64,000 bases of DNA. It comes from Dinoroseobacter sp013215265 (GTDB lineage: Bacteria; Pseudomonadota; Alphaproteobacteria; Rhodobacterales; Rhodobacteraceae). The position numbers were made by a program, and so were the translations under genes. The notes beneath the pieces are model-generated. The model did no database searches. It was not told the DNA's origin and worked only from the letters and a program-made list of their open reading frames with translations. The first letter of the stretch is position 1, and each line of letters begins with the position of its first letter. The stretch lies in assembly GCA_963691755.1 (NCBI GenBank), contig OY829366.1:682001-746000 (forward strand), in the 5' to 3' direction. Positions 1 through 7,495 of this stretch are shown one piece after another.

Positions 1-648
1 AAGGCTCTCTTCCGCGGGTACGTCCTCGAGGTATTTCAGGATCCCGCCCTTCAGGTGATATACTTGGTCCACGCCTTGTTGCATCAGGTAGTTTGTTGAT
101 TTTTCGCACCGAATTCCGCCTGTACAGAACATTGCAATGCGCTTGTTGTGAAAGCGCTCGGCGTTTTGCTCCCACCACTCGGGGAACTGGCGGAAGCTGA
201 CAGTTTCGGGATCAATCGCACCTTTGAAGGTCCCAATGGCCACTTCATAATCATTTCGTGTATCGATAACGGCCACGTCCGGTGCGCTGATCAGTTCGTT
301 CCAATCTGCGGGATCGACATATTGTCCAACAGCGCAAACCGGGTCGACCTCCGGCTGGCCCATAGTCACGATTTCTTGCTTCAACCGGACCTTCAAACGC
401 GGAAAGGGCATTTCGCTGGCGCTGCTTTCTTTCCAGACGAAATCCGCGCATCCCGGGAGCGTTTTGATATGCGCGATCATGGCGTCAATACCCGCGCGTG
501 ATCCGGCGATGGTACCGTTGATCCCTTCTTTGGCGATCAAAAGGATGCCGCGCACCCCGTTTGACGCTGCAAGTTCCTTCAGCGGGGTGATCAGGGCTTC
601 GGGATCTTCAAAGCGTGTGAAGTGATATAGGGCTGCCACGGTGACCAT
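1..648 (-). CDS. trhO: tRNA uridine(34) hydroxylase TrhO (rhodanese-like), 3' end cut by window
   Basis: Cytosolic enzyme of the TrhO/YceA (UPF0176) family, which makes 5-hydroxyuridine at the wobble position of some tRNAs. The 216 visible codons start at an ATG complementary to 646-648 and run off the left edge. They cover the N-terminal acylphosphatase-like domain (KEGINGT near residue 40) and a rhodanese domain with the active-site loop CTGGIRCEKST near residue 180. The family is usually about 250-320 residues, so the C-terminal part is missing only because of the window limit. It is transcribed divergently from pncA, with 75 bp between the two starts. Family assignment is firm; the reaction is taken from the family. 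Confidence 0.9.
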   Translation of the reverse strand, partial: MVTVAALYHFTRFEDPEALITPLKELAASNGVRGILLIAKEGINGTIAGSRAGIDAMIAHIKTLPGCADFVWKESSASEMPFPRLKVRLKQEIVTMGQPEVDPVCAVGQYVDPADWNELISAPDVAVIDTRNDYEVAIGTFKGAIDPETVSFRQFPEWWEQNAERFHNKRIAMFCTGGIRCEKSTNYLMQQGVDQVYHLKGGILKYLEDVPAEESL

Positions 649-723
649 GCGCCGCGAGATACGCCGTTGCGCTCGGCCCGGCAAGCCTTAGGGTGCGGGG
701 CAAATTGACCGGAGGCCACCGCA

Positions 724-1320
724 ATGACCCATGCCCTTCTTGTTATCGACGTTCAAAACGACTTCTGCCCGGGAGGGGCCCTTGCAGTTGCGGGGGGAGA
801 CGAGATCGTGTCCGGGATCAACGCTTTGATGGCTGATTATGATGCCGTTCTTCTAACCCAAGACTGGCATCCGGCAGGGCATTCTTCATTTGCCTCTTCA
901 CATGATGGCGCGGCGCCCATGAGTGTCATGGACTTTCCGTATGGCCCGCAGGTGTTGTGGCCGGATCATTGTATTCAGGGATCTCACGGCGCCTCTTTCC
1001 ACAAAGACCTCAATGTTGATCGCGCCGATCTGATCATTCGCAAAGGGTATAACCCTGACATCGACAGCTATTCGGCATTCTTTGAAAACGATCATGCCAC
1101 ACCGACGGGTCTGGAAGGTTACTGCCGTACCCGAGGGATCGACACGCTGACCTTGGTGGGGCTCGCCACGGATTTCTGCGTCAACTATTCTGCCGTGGAT
1201 GCCGCTAAACTGGGGTTCAATGTGACGGTACGCCAGGATCTTTGCCGGGCGATTGATTTCGATGGGTCGCTCAAGGCCGCGCAAGACGGAATGTCTTCCG
1301 CTGGCGTTACGCTTTCCTGA
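724..1320 (+). CDS. pncA: nicotinamidase
   Basis: Hydrolyses nicotinamide to nicotinate in NAD salvage, in the cytosol. The 198-residue length is normal for PncA. The cysteine-hydrolase triad is visible as Asp9 (VIDVQNDF), Lys107 (IRKGYNP) and Cys152 (GLATDFCVNYSA). The metal ligands appear as Asp47, His49 and His53 in QDWHPAGH. A GGAGG about eight bases upstream supports the ATG at 724. One base separates its TGA from the next ATG (TGAGATG), so the downstream cysteine-cluster gene is probably co-transcribed. pncB, the next step of the Preiss-Handler pathway, follows 840 bp later. Confidence 0.95.
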   Translation: MTHALLVIDVQNDFCPGGALAVAGGDEIVSGINALMADYDAVLLTQDWHPAGHSSFASSHDGAAPMSVMDFPYGPQVLWPDHCIQGSHGASFHKDLNVDRADLIIRKGYNPDIDSYSAFFENDHATPTGLEGYCRTRGIDTLTLVGLATDFCVNYSAVDAAKLGFNVTVRQDLCRAIDFDGSLKAAQDGMSSAGVTLS

Positions 1321-1321
1321 G

Positions 1322-2098
1322 ATGTCGCGCGCGGATCGCAGACGTCAGGCCAAGGCATCAGGTCGCGGGGCAGGAACCCTTGATGGGCTTCGCAAGGCCC
1401 TTGAGACGGCGAGCATACCAGGCACGCCGAAACCTGTACTGGACCGGACGCGGGCCATCTTGCTGACCTATTTTGACACCAGCGTTATGCAGGGGAAATC
1501 CTACACGCAGATCGTCAAAGAGCTAGCGGAAGGATTGCCCGCAACAGGCATTGCCGCGGTTGAACTGCAACAAGGTGGAACGCCGCCAGGTCTGGCTTGT
1601 GCGGCGGGCTGCGTGTTCTGTTGCATTCTAACTGGGGATGATGGCGGCACGATCACGGAACACGAGGCCAAAGCCTTATATACGGCCCTCGCGCCATTGG
1701 CGGGTCAAAGCGATGGTCGGTCGTGGCATCCGAAAGCATGCCCCTCGTTAGACCCTGAAACGCGCGCCTGTCGTGCTTATGAGCGAAGACCGATGATTTG
1801 TCGTAGCTACGTGTCTGTCAGTGCGCAGGCGTGCGAGAAAGTGTCGATGGAACAAGACGCCGATGGGCCTGGCGTTCTGGCTGCACAAACCACGTATCTT
1901 GTTGCGCATTCGCTTGCACGGGTTGCGCTGAAAGGCATTGCCAAGGTGAACACATTCGGGATGTCTGAAATCGCACAGGCAGCTGTGGAAGGTGACAGCG
2001 AGGCAGAAGCCTTGAAACGTGCACGGCACAATCCGCGTTCGTTGGATGATGAGCGTAAGCGCAATACCGAAGGGTATCTTAGCGCACTTGGTCACTAA
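1322..2098 (+). CDS. YkgJ-type cysteine-cluster protein (putative metal-binding)
   Basis: A 258-residue soluble protein of the YkgJ/CxxxCxxC cysteine-cluster (Zn or Fe-S) family. The cluster is seen as Cys93, Cys97, Cys100 and Cys101 (LACAAGCVFCC), with further cysteines in ACPSLDPETRACRAYERRPMICRSY. The N-terminal 90 residues are basic and helical. An open frame runs further upstream, but the ATG at 1322 is preferred because it abuts the pncA stop by one base, while the upstream start would overlap pncA by 68 bases. No enzymatic function is established for the family. Placement between pncA and pncB hints at a link to NAD salvage or metal loading, but that is only context. Confidence 0.75.
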   Translation: MSRADRRRQAKASGRGAGTLDGLRKALETASIPGTPKPVLDRTRAILLTYFDTSVMQGKSYTQIVKELAEGLPATGIAAVELQQGGTPPGLACAAGCVFCCILTGDDGGTITEHEAKALYTALAPLAGQSDGRSWHPKACPSLDPETRACRAYERRPMICRSYVSVSAQACEKVSMEQDADGPGVLAAQTTYLVAHSLARVALKGIAKVNTFGMSEIAQAAVEGDSEAEALKRARHNPRSLDDERKRNTEGYLSALGH

Positions 2099-2157
2099 GG
2101 ACTTGCAGGCACCAAGCTTGGTTTGTTCTAAGGTCCCCGGCTAAAAGGGAACTTGGC

Positions 2158-3447
2158 ATGGATATCGCGTCGCGCGTTTATAACCATAAATGGAAGATCG
2201 ATCCGATCGTGCGTTCGCTGATCGATACCGACTTCTACAAGCTGTTGATGTGCCAGTCGGTCTTTCGCAATAAGCCCGATACGCAGGTGACCTTCAGCCT
2301 GATTAATCGGACCAAGACACTGCCACTTGCTGATCTCGTTGATGAAGGCGAATTGCGCGAGCAACTGGACCACATTCGTGGCCTGTCGCTTAGTCGTGGT
2401 GAAAGCACCTGGCTAAGGGGCAATACGTTTTATGGCAAGCGCCAGATGTTCCGCCCCGATTTTATGGAATGGTTCGAAAATCTACGCCTGCCACCATATC
2501 ATCTGGAACGGAAAGACGACCAATACGAGCTGACGTTCGAAGGCAGTTGGCCCGAGGTCATGCTTTGGGAAATTCCCGCGCTTGCGGTTTTGATGGAACT
2601 TCGCGGACGCGCCGTCTTGTCACGCATGGGCCGGTTTGAACTTCAGGTGCTTTATGCGCGGGCGATGACCAAGCTTTGGGAAAAGGTGGAACGGTTACGC
2701 AGCGTAGAAGATCTGCGCATCGCTGATTTTGGCACACGACGTCGTCACTCTTTCATGTGGCAGGACTGGTGTGTGCAGGCAATGATCGAAGGCCTAGGCG
2801 AAAAATTTGTGGGCACATCGAACTGTCTGATTGCCATGCGCCGCGAAGTTGAAGCGATCGGGACGAATGCGCATGAGTTGCCAATGGTTTATGCTGCATT
2901 AGCCGAAGGTGATGAAGCGCTTGCTGCGGCACCGTATGATGTTTTGGCCGATTGGCATGAAGAGCATGACGGTAATTTGCGTATCATTCTTCCTGATACC
3001 TATGGCACGCAGGGGTTTCTCGAGGGGGCACCAGATTGGTTGGCGGGTTGGACAGGCATCCGCATAGATAGTGGTGACCCAGCAACTGGTGCTGAGATCG
3101 CGATCAAGTGGTGGGAAGACCGGGGTGAAGACCCGCGTGAAAAGCTGGTCATTTTCTCTGACGGGTTGGATGTCGATAAAATCGCAGAGTTGCACGCGCA
3201 ATTCGCGGGTCGAGTGCGCGTGTCCTTTGGTTGGGGCACACTTTTGACGAACGATTTCAGGGGCCTGGTCCCAAACGATGGCCTCGCGCCGTTTTCATTG
3301 GTTTGCAAGGCGGTTGCTGCAAATGGCCGCCCGACTGTGAAATTGAGCGACAACCCGAACAAGGCCATGGGTCCTCAGGATCAGATCGATCGCTACAAAC
3401 GGGTGTTTCATGTTGGAGCACAGGAACGGGTCGAGGTCATCGTCTAA
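2158..3447 (+). CDS. pncB: nicotinate phosphoribosyltransferase
   Basis: Joins nicotinate and PRPP to give nicotinate mononucleotide, coupled to ATP hydrolysis through a phosphohistidine. The 429 residues match the proteobacterial PncB length. The N-terminal SLIDTDFYKLLMCQ is the substrate-entry motif, and DFGTRRRHSFMWQ contains His197, the likely autophosphorylated residue. The C-terminal half has RIDSGDP and VIFSDGLD of the type II PRTase barrel. The frame stop overlaps the stop of the convergent arfB gene by four bases. With pncA this completes nicotinamide to NaMN salvage. Confidence 0.95.
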   Translation: MDIASRVYNHKWKIDPIVRSLIDTDFYKLLMCQSVFRNKPDTQVTFSLINRTKTLPLADLVDEGELREQLDHIRGLSLSRGESTWLRGNTFYGKRQMFRPDFMEWFENLRLPPYHLERKDDQYELTFEGSWPEVMLWEIPALAVLMELRGRAVLSRMGRFELQVLYARAMTKLWEKVERLRSVEDLRIADFGTRRRHSFMWQDWCVQAMIEGLGEKFVGTSNCLIAMRREVEAIGTNAHELPMVYAALAEGDEALAAAPYDVLADWHEEHDGNLRIILPDTYGTQGFLEGAPDWLAGWTGIRIDSGDPATGAEIAIKWWEDRGEDPREKLVIFSDGLDVDKIAELHAQFAGRVRVSFGWGTLLTNDFRGLVPNDGLAPFSLVCKAVAANGRPTVKLSDNPNKAMGPQDQIDRYKRVFHVGAQERVEVIV

Positions 3448-3866
3448 TCGTCATCTTTGACACGTCCGCGCATCGCCTTGATTTGTCCGCGTTGTGTCTT
3501 TGCCTCAAGCCGTCGTCGTTTTGATCCCAACGTAGGTTTCGTTGCGATACGTCGCTTGGGAACAATCGTCGCCTTCCGGATCAGATCGGTCAGCCTTTGA
3601 CGCGCGATTTCTCTGTTGCGCGACTGGCTTCGTGTCTCATCAACCTGCAGGATTAGCGCCCCGTCCTGGGTCCAGCGTCTGCCCGCAAGTTTTTTCAGCC
3701 GCGTTTTCACCTGACGGGTCAAATTGGGAGAGCGCTCGGCCTCAAAGCGTAGTTCAACGGCTGTGGCAACCTTATTCACGTTCTGTCCGCCGGGACCTGA
3801 GGCACGCATAAAGCTCTCGGTCAGCTCCCAATCCGCAATTGTGATCTCTGTCGTGACGTTCAGCAT
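3444..3866 (-). CDS. arfB: alternative ribosome-rescue factor ArfB (YaeJ-like peptidyl-tRNA hydrolase)
   Basis: A 140-residue release-factor-like protein that frees peptides from stalled non-stop ribosomes. The catalytic GGQ is at residues 26-28 within ASGPGGQNVNK, and the basic tail (KPTLGSKRRRLEAKTQRGQ) is the mRNA-channel-probing extension of the family. A much longer frame exists upstream, but it overlaps the EamA gene. The ATG at 3866 gives the standard family N-terminus (TTEITIADWEL) and lies 23 bp after the upstream gene's stop, so it was chosen. It shares four bases with the end of pncB, tail to tail. Confidence 0.9.
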   Translation of the reverse strand: MLNVTTEITIADWELTESFMRASGPGGQNVNKVATAVELRFEAERSPNLTRQVKTRLKKLAGRRWTQDGALILQVDETRSQSRNREIARQRLTDLIRKATIVPKRRIATKPTLGSKRRRLEAKTQRGQIKAMRGRVKDDD

Positions 3867-3889
3867 GTGAAATTCAGGCCCAAGTCGAC

Positions 3890-4744
3890 TTACCCTTTTG
3901 TAACCAGCCAAACACCCCATAGCACGGTTAAAAGTCCAATACCCTGAACTGGAGCCACTGTTTCCCCAAGAAGGGCGAAGCCAAGAACAATCGCCCAGAC
4001 AGGTTGCAGGTAGCTCACCCCGCCCACGCGCACGGCCTTGTGGGTCCGGACCAGTATCAGAAACAGAACTGCCGGTGCGGCTGTCGAGAAGAGCGACAAC
4101 ATCAACAGTGCCCACCAGCTTGTCGGATCAGCCGGGAAGGTCTTTACCTCTCCTAGACCGGTCGAGATCACGAGGGCAATGCAGGTCGCAATACCCAATT
4201 GGCTTGCGGACAACAGCGCCGGTGTCCGTGTCTTGATGGCGCGTGCATAAACCGAGCCCGCTGCGAAACTCAAAGCGACCCCGATCATCAGAGCCCGTCC
4301 CAACATATCGCCAGATCCAACCTCGCCGCTGAATGCGATCAACGCCACACCCAGAAAACCGATGGCGAGACCGGCAAGAATGCCTTTCGTTAAACGTTCA
4401 TCGACGAGAAAAAGCGCTGCAAACACACCTGTGAATACGGGCGTCAGCGCATGCAACATGCCGGCCTCGGCGGCAGGTAGCCGTTCCACTGCCATTGCTG
4501 CCAAGACGTTGGGAAGCCATCCGTTCGTCGTGGCAATGACAAAGGCATCACGCCAGCGCAGATCGCTGAGCTTTTCATTCGTGAAGGCCACCCACACGAC
4601 GATCAACACAGGCACGCACAACCCAAGACGCAGAGTGGTCAACCAAAACGGAGCCAGTTCTGCATCAAGCGATTTTAGGAAAACGTAGCCTGATCCCCAC
4701 ATCAACGAGATCAGCAGAACGTATGGAAGAGCCGAGTTGCGCAT
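3890..4744 (-). CDS. DMT-superfamily (EamA) transporter
   Basis: A 284-residue inner-membrane protein with about ten hydrophobic helices in two homologous EamA halves (roughly 6-135 and 147-282). Each half begins with a glycine-rich small-residue segment (LMWGSGYVFLKSLDAE, then MIGVALSFAAGSVYARA). These carriers export small metabolites; the substrate cannot be read from sequence. It is followed closely by arfB on the same strand. Its 5' leader (4745-5031) contains a candidate short ORF and a strong hairpin, so leader-based control is possible. Confidence 0.85.
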   Translation of the reverse strand: MRNSALPYVLLISLMWGSGYVFLKSLDAELAPFWLTTLRLGLCVPVLIVVWVAFTNEKLSDLRWRDAFVIATTNGWLPNVLAAMAVERLPAAEAGMLHALTPVFTGVFAALFLVDERLTKGILAGLAIGFLGVALIAFSGEVGSGDMLGRALMIGVALSFAAGSVYARAIKTRTPALLSASQLGIATCIALVISTGLGEVKTFPADPTSWWALLMLSLFSTAAPAVLFLILVRTHKAVRVGGVSYLQPVWAIVLGFALLGETVAPVQGIGLLTVLWGVWLVTKG

Positions 4745-4763
4745 TCGAACAGATCCAAATCGA

Positions 4764-4789
4764 AAGGGTCGCCCTTGCGGACGACCCTT
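4764..4789 (-). terminator. 8-bp GC-rich hairpin in the leader of the EamA gene
   Basis: Perfect inverted repeat AAGGGTCG / CGACCCTT with a ten-base loop. Read on the minus strand it is followed by TTTCGATTT, a weak U-tract, about 20 bases before the EamA ATG. It could terminate transcription coming from the queuosine-transporter side or act as an attenuator. The T-run is poor, so terminator activity is uncertain. Confidence 0.45.
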
Positions 4790-4868
4790 CGAGAAAACTT
4801 AGGAGGCGGGGCCGGTTAGACTGTTGTCATCTTAGCCCGACCTGATGGCGTTTCAGCCAAGGATTGCC

Positions 4869-4943
4869 CTAGCTGGATACCTCCAGATCTGTCCCGACAC
4901 CTCTCTCCAATACCTCTCTAGACACTGGATCACCTCCTTTCAT
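4869..4943 (-). CDS. candidate 24-codon leader ORF with 16S-complementary ribosome-binding sequence
   Basis: Short frame on the minus strand upstream of the EamA gene. It starts at ATG 4943 or, in the same frame, at GTG 4925, and begins MKGGDPVSREVLERGVGT. The GTG is preceded at ideal spacing by AAAGGAGGTGATCCA, which is complementary to the well-conserved 3' end of 16S rRNA over at least 15 bases, far beyond a normal Shine-Dalgarno match. A second partial copy (GGAGGTATCCAG) lies at the end of the frame. It ends at TAG about 125 bases before the EamA start. This could be a leader peptide, a small protein, or a regulatory RNA that only resembles a coding sequence. No homologue is recognised. 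Confidence 0.35.
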   Translation of the reverse strand: MKGGDPVSREVLERGVGTDLEVSS

Positions 4944-5031
4944 TGGTTGCTGTTAAGGACAGCCTGCCACAGATATCGTGTTTGTCAAAAGAAAAATCAC
5001 AACAATTTGGTGACAGTACCAATAATGGCGG

Positions 5032-5649
5032 TCAACTTGGCCTTAAACGCTCAACGATCAGGCGAAATGGAATCAGCGCAATCAACGCAAGCGACAGTTT
5101 CACGCCCCAATCTGCAACCGCCAATGAAACCCAAAGCGGCGAAACGGGTCCCGCGCCAAGAAGCGGCAGCATTTCACCCGCCCAGGACACATCATTTGCG
5201 GGCTCCAGAAAACTCAGCGCGCCCGAAAAAGCGATGGTGAAAAACAAGGCCGTGTCTACCGTAGAACCGATGAGCGTTGAAGCCAGGGGGGCTGTCCACC
5301 AGCGTCCGTCGCGCAGCCGGTCAAAGATCGCGACGTCCAGCAACTGCGCGGTTAGGAAGGCGACCCCGGAACCGACAGCGATGCGCAGCGTGACCAGTGG
5401 GCCAAACTCGCCCATGATCTGCGTGCCGATCAGTGAGCAGATCACACCAACGATGAAGCCAACAAGGACAACACGGCGCGCCACAAATGCTCCGTATACG
5501 CGGTTCATCACATCAGTGACCAAGAAGGCGATTGGGTAGGTGAATGCACCCCAGGTAAGCCAGTTGCCAAAGAGAAACTGGACCAGAATGTTAGAGGCGA
5601 CAACGATGGCCGCCATGGCAATGATGCCGGGCAGGTGAATGCGGGTCAT
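5032..5649 (-). CDS. queuosine precursor transporter (VUT/YhhQ family)
   Basis: A 205-residue inner-membrane protein with about six helices. It is recognised as COG1738/YhhQ by VASNILVQFLFG, TYPIAFLVTDVMNRVYG and the C-terminal WVSLAVADWGVKLSLALIALIPFRLI. The family imports queuine precursors such as preQ0/preQ1. The frame is open to 5742, but the ATG at 5649 starts at the normal family N-terminus; the extension would overlap the preceding gene and is basic and uncharacteristic. The 90 bp leader can form several stems and could hold a cis-regulatory RNA. Confidence 0.85.
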   Translation of the reverse strand: MTRIHLPGIIAMAAIVVASNILVQFLFGNWLTWGAFTYPIAFLVTDVMNRVYGAFVARRVVLVGFIVGVICSLIGTQIMGEFGPLVTLRIAVGSGVAFLTAQLLDVAIFDRLRDGRWWTAPLASTLIGSTVDTALFFTIAFSGALSFLEPANDVSWAGEMLPLLGAGPVSPLWVSLAVADWGVKLSLALIALIPFRLIVERLRPS

Positions 5650-5738
5650 AAATTTGGATCCGTTTTTACAAGGTGGTCGGAGACTTGGCCCGACGGCTTG
5701 CCGGGACGCGCCGCTTAAACGCCACCGATACCTTGGGG

Positions 5739-6629
5739 TCAAGGCAAACTGGGAAATCTGTATTCTACCAGTGTCGTATTTAGGAAAGACCGGAAATTAT
5801 CATCCGCTATCATCGTGATACGCAGTACGTTATCTGCATCCCGCCATACTGAAATCCCTTCAAGATTCAGGTGGGTTCCAGATGGCGTGTCCAACAAAAT
5901 GCGTTCGTTTTGCAGCTCATCCCCCACAACGTCAAAGCGTCGAATGCGGGTCCGAAATGAAATGCCGGAAAAGTGTCGTTCCAGCAAATACAATCGATTG
6001 TCAGGTCCAATATCCAGACCAACTGTCAGATGCGGCGGATGGCGCGGCACAGAAAAGGGCTGGTCCCACCGTCCGTTGCGATACCGCCAAACCGGAAAGG
6101 GTCTGTTCAACTGCCCAGATCTTTCTGGCAGTGAGAACAGGCTGCCAGAGCGGTCCACGGCTAGCCCTTCAAGACCAGAGTTTTTCTGCATTTGATCCAT
6201 GAAAGCAGCGTGTGGAAGTTCTGTCGCGGCACCGCCAAAGCGATCATATCGCCATACACGCCCGGGCTCGCCTTCGAAGGACACATAGAGTCTGCCGCGA
6301 TTATCAATCGCGAGACCTTCAGCATCCTCGCGCCATTTCTGCATCCGCGCGCCATTCGGGCCAAGAACGTAAGCAAATCTCATTTCGCTTACGCCAATAG
6401 GATTATCATTGGCATCGCGCAGAATTTGCCCACGCATGATGCGGCCTTTATCGGAGACGGCTGTGATCTCGGTGCCGTCGTCGCTGATTTCCAACCCGGA
6501 AAAGCCACCGAACCCTTCGACATCCGAGCTTAGGTTCAGGCTTGCTACCAGTTCTGCATTCGCGACTGCCAAGCAAGGGAAGCCGATGCAAAGCGTGATG
6601 ATCAGTTTGAGGCGAGCACTTGTGCGCAT
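5739..6629 (-). CDS. secreted esterase-like phytase-family protein
   Basis: A 296-residue exported protein with a signal peptide (residues 1-25, hydrophobic core LIITLCIGFPCLAVANA). The mature part resembles the Phytase-like/esterase-like beta-propeller family (PF13449), with FGGFSGLEISDDGTEITAVSDKGR and EGLAIDNRGRLYVSFEGEPGRVWRY. The catalytic activity of this family is poorly defined. The start lies inside the end of mepA (28-base overlap). It is kept because it is the only start that gives the signal peptide, and the overlap suggests translational coupling. Confidence 0.75.
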   Translation of the reverse strand: MRTSARLKLIITLCIGFPCLAVANAELVASLNLSSDVEGFGGFSGLEISDDGTEITAVSDKGRIMRGQILRDANDNPIGVSEMRFAYVLGPNGARMQKWREDAEGLAIDNRGRLYVSFEGEPGRVWRYDRFGGAATELPHAAFMDQMQKNSGLEGLAVDRSGSLFSLPERSGQLNRPFPVWRYRNGRWDQPFSVPRHPPHLTVGLDIGPDNRLYLLERHFSGISFRTRIRRFDVVGDELQNERILLDTPSGTHLNLEGISVWRDADNVLRITMIADDNFRSFLNTTLVEYRFPSLP

Positions 6630-7495
6630 TGGCGTGGTAGATCTGCCATTGTGTAATCGCGCGCGCCCCTTCGAGGCGGCGGAGTGGGAGTATTTGGATC
6701 GGGCTCCGGAGGATTACGCAACAACTCCAAATAAGTGGTTACCCACCAATTCAAGCTTGCGTCACATCCGTTACCGCCTTTTGACAGCTCCCTTACAGAT
6801 GGCGTCTGGGTTTCGCAATTCCGGTCGCCACGTGGGCATCTCAACCGGACATGAAAATGATAGTGATGTCCTTGCAGAGGCCGGATTTTTTGCAGCCAGT
6901 CCTTATTGCCGTCTTCGGCGTTACACATCGCGATTTTAACAGGTGGGGTGACAAAGATCCGGTCCACCGCCGGGTCGAGCGCTGCGGCGCGCAGCAGGGC
7001 CATGTGCCCATATGTGAAGTTTTCGTTTACCCGCGATTGGTCTGCCGAGCGCACTGAGATGGACGATAGGTTTTCACGTTCCCGGCGCGTCAGGTTCAGC
7101 CGATCTGGGCGTAGCATCCAGATATCAACATCCAGCCCCGACTGATGGCTTTGGTGTCCGCTGGTCATGGGCCCGCCACGCGGTTGGCTCATATCGCCGA
7201 CATAAATTCCTGGCCAGCCGGCCTCGGTAACAGCGGACTGGCTCAGCCGCTGAACGAAAGCGATCAGGTCCGGATGTCCCCAATTCCGGTTACGGCTCAG
7301 ACGCATTGCTTGCCAGGTTGGTCCGGTTTCGGCCAGCTCCACACCACCCGCCAGACATCCTTTGGCGTAAGCCCCAATCACTTCCGCTTGCTGGTTTGAA
7401 CCATCACGCAACGCACCAAACAACTGGTTGGCTAAGGATTGTGCAGATGCAGGTGCGCCTAGCGAGAGACAGACGACAACTGCAAGCCAACGCAT
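6602..7495 (-). CDS. mepA: penicillin-insensitive murein endopeptidase MepA
   Basis: Periplasmic LAS-type zinc endopeptidase that cuts D-Ala-mDAP cross-links in peptidoglycan. About 297 residues: signal peptide 1-19 (VVVCLSLGAPASA), then the zinc motif SGHQSHQSGLDVDIWM near residues 112-127 and the second motif GHHYHFHVRLRCP near 212-224. The ATG at 7495 overlaps the TGA of the upstream permease (TGATG). A GTG one codon earlier is equally possible. It sits in a leftward operon with the MFS gene before it and the phytase-like gene after it. Confidence 0.92.
   Translation of the reverse strand: MRWLAVVVCLSLGAPASAQSLANQLFGALRDGSNQQAEVIGAYAKGCLAGGVELAETGPTWQAMRLSRNRNWGHPDLIAFVQRLSQSAVTEAGWPGIYVGDMSQPRGGPMTSGHQSHQSGLDVDIWMLRPDRLNLTRRERENLSSISVRSADQSRVNENFTYGHMALLRAAALDPAVDRIFVTPPVKIAMCNAEDGNKDWLQKIRPLQGHHYHFHVRLRCPRGDRNCETQTPSVRELSKGGNGCDASLNWWVTTYLELLRNPPEPDPNTPTPPPRRGARDYTMADLPRQCAQVLASN

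Noticed and set aside
4921..4940. Fragment of a 16S rRNA gene
   Set aside because: Only about 17 bases match the 16S tail and flanks do not; better explained as a ribosome-binding or decoy sequence.
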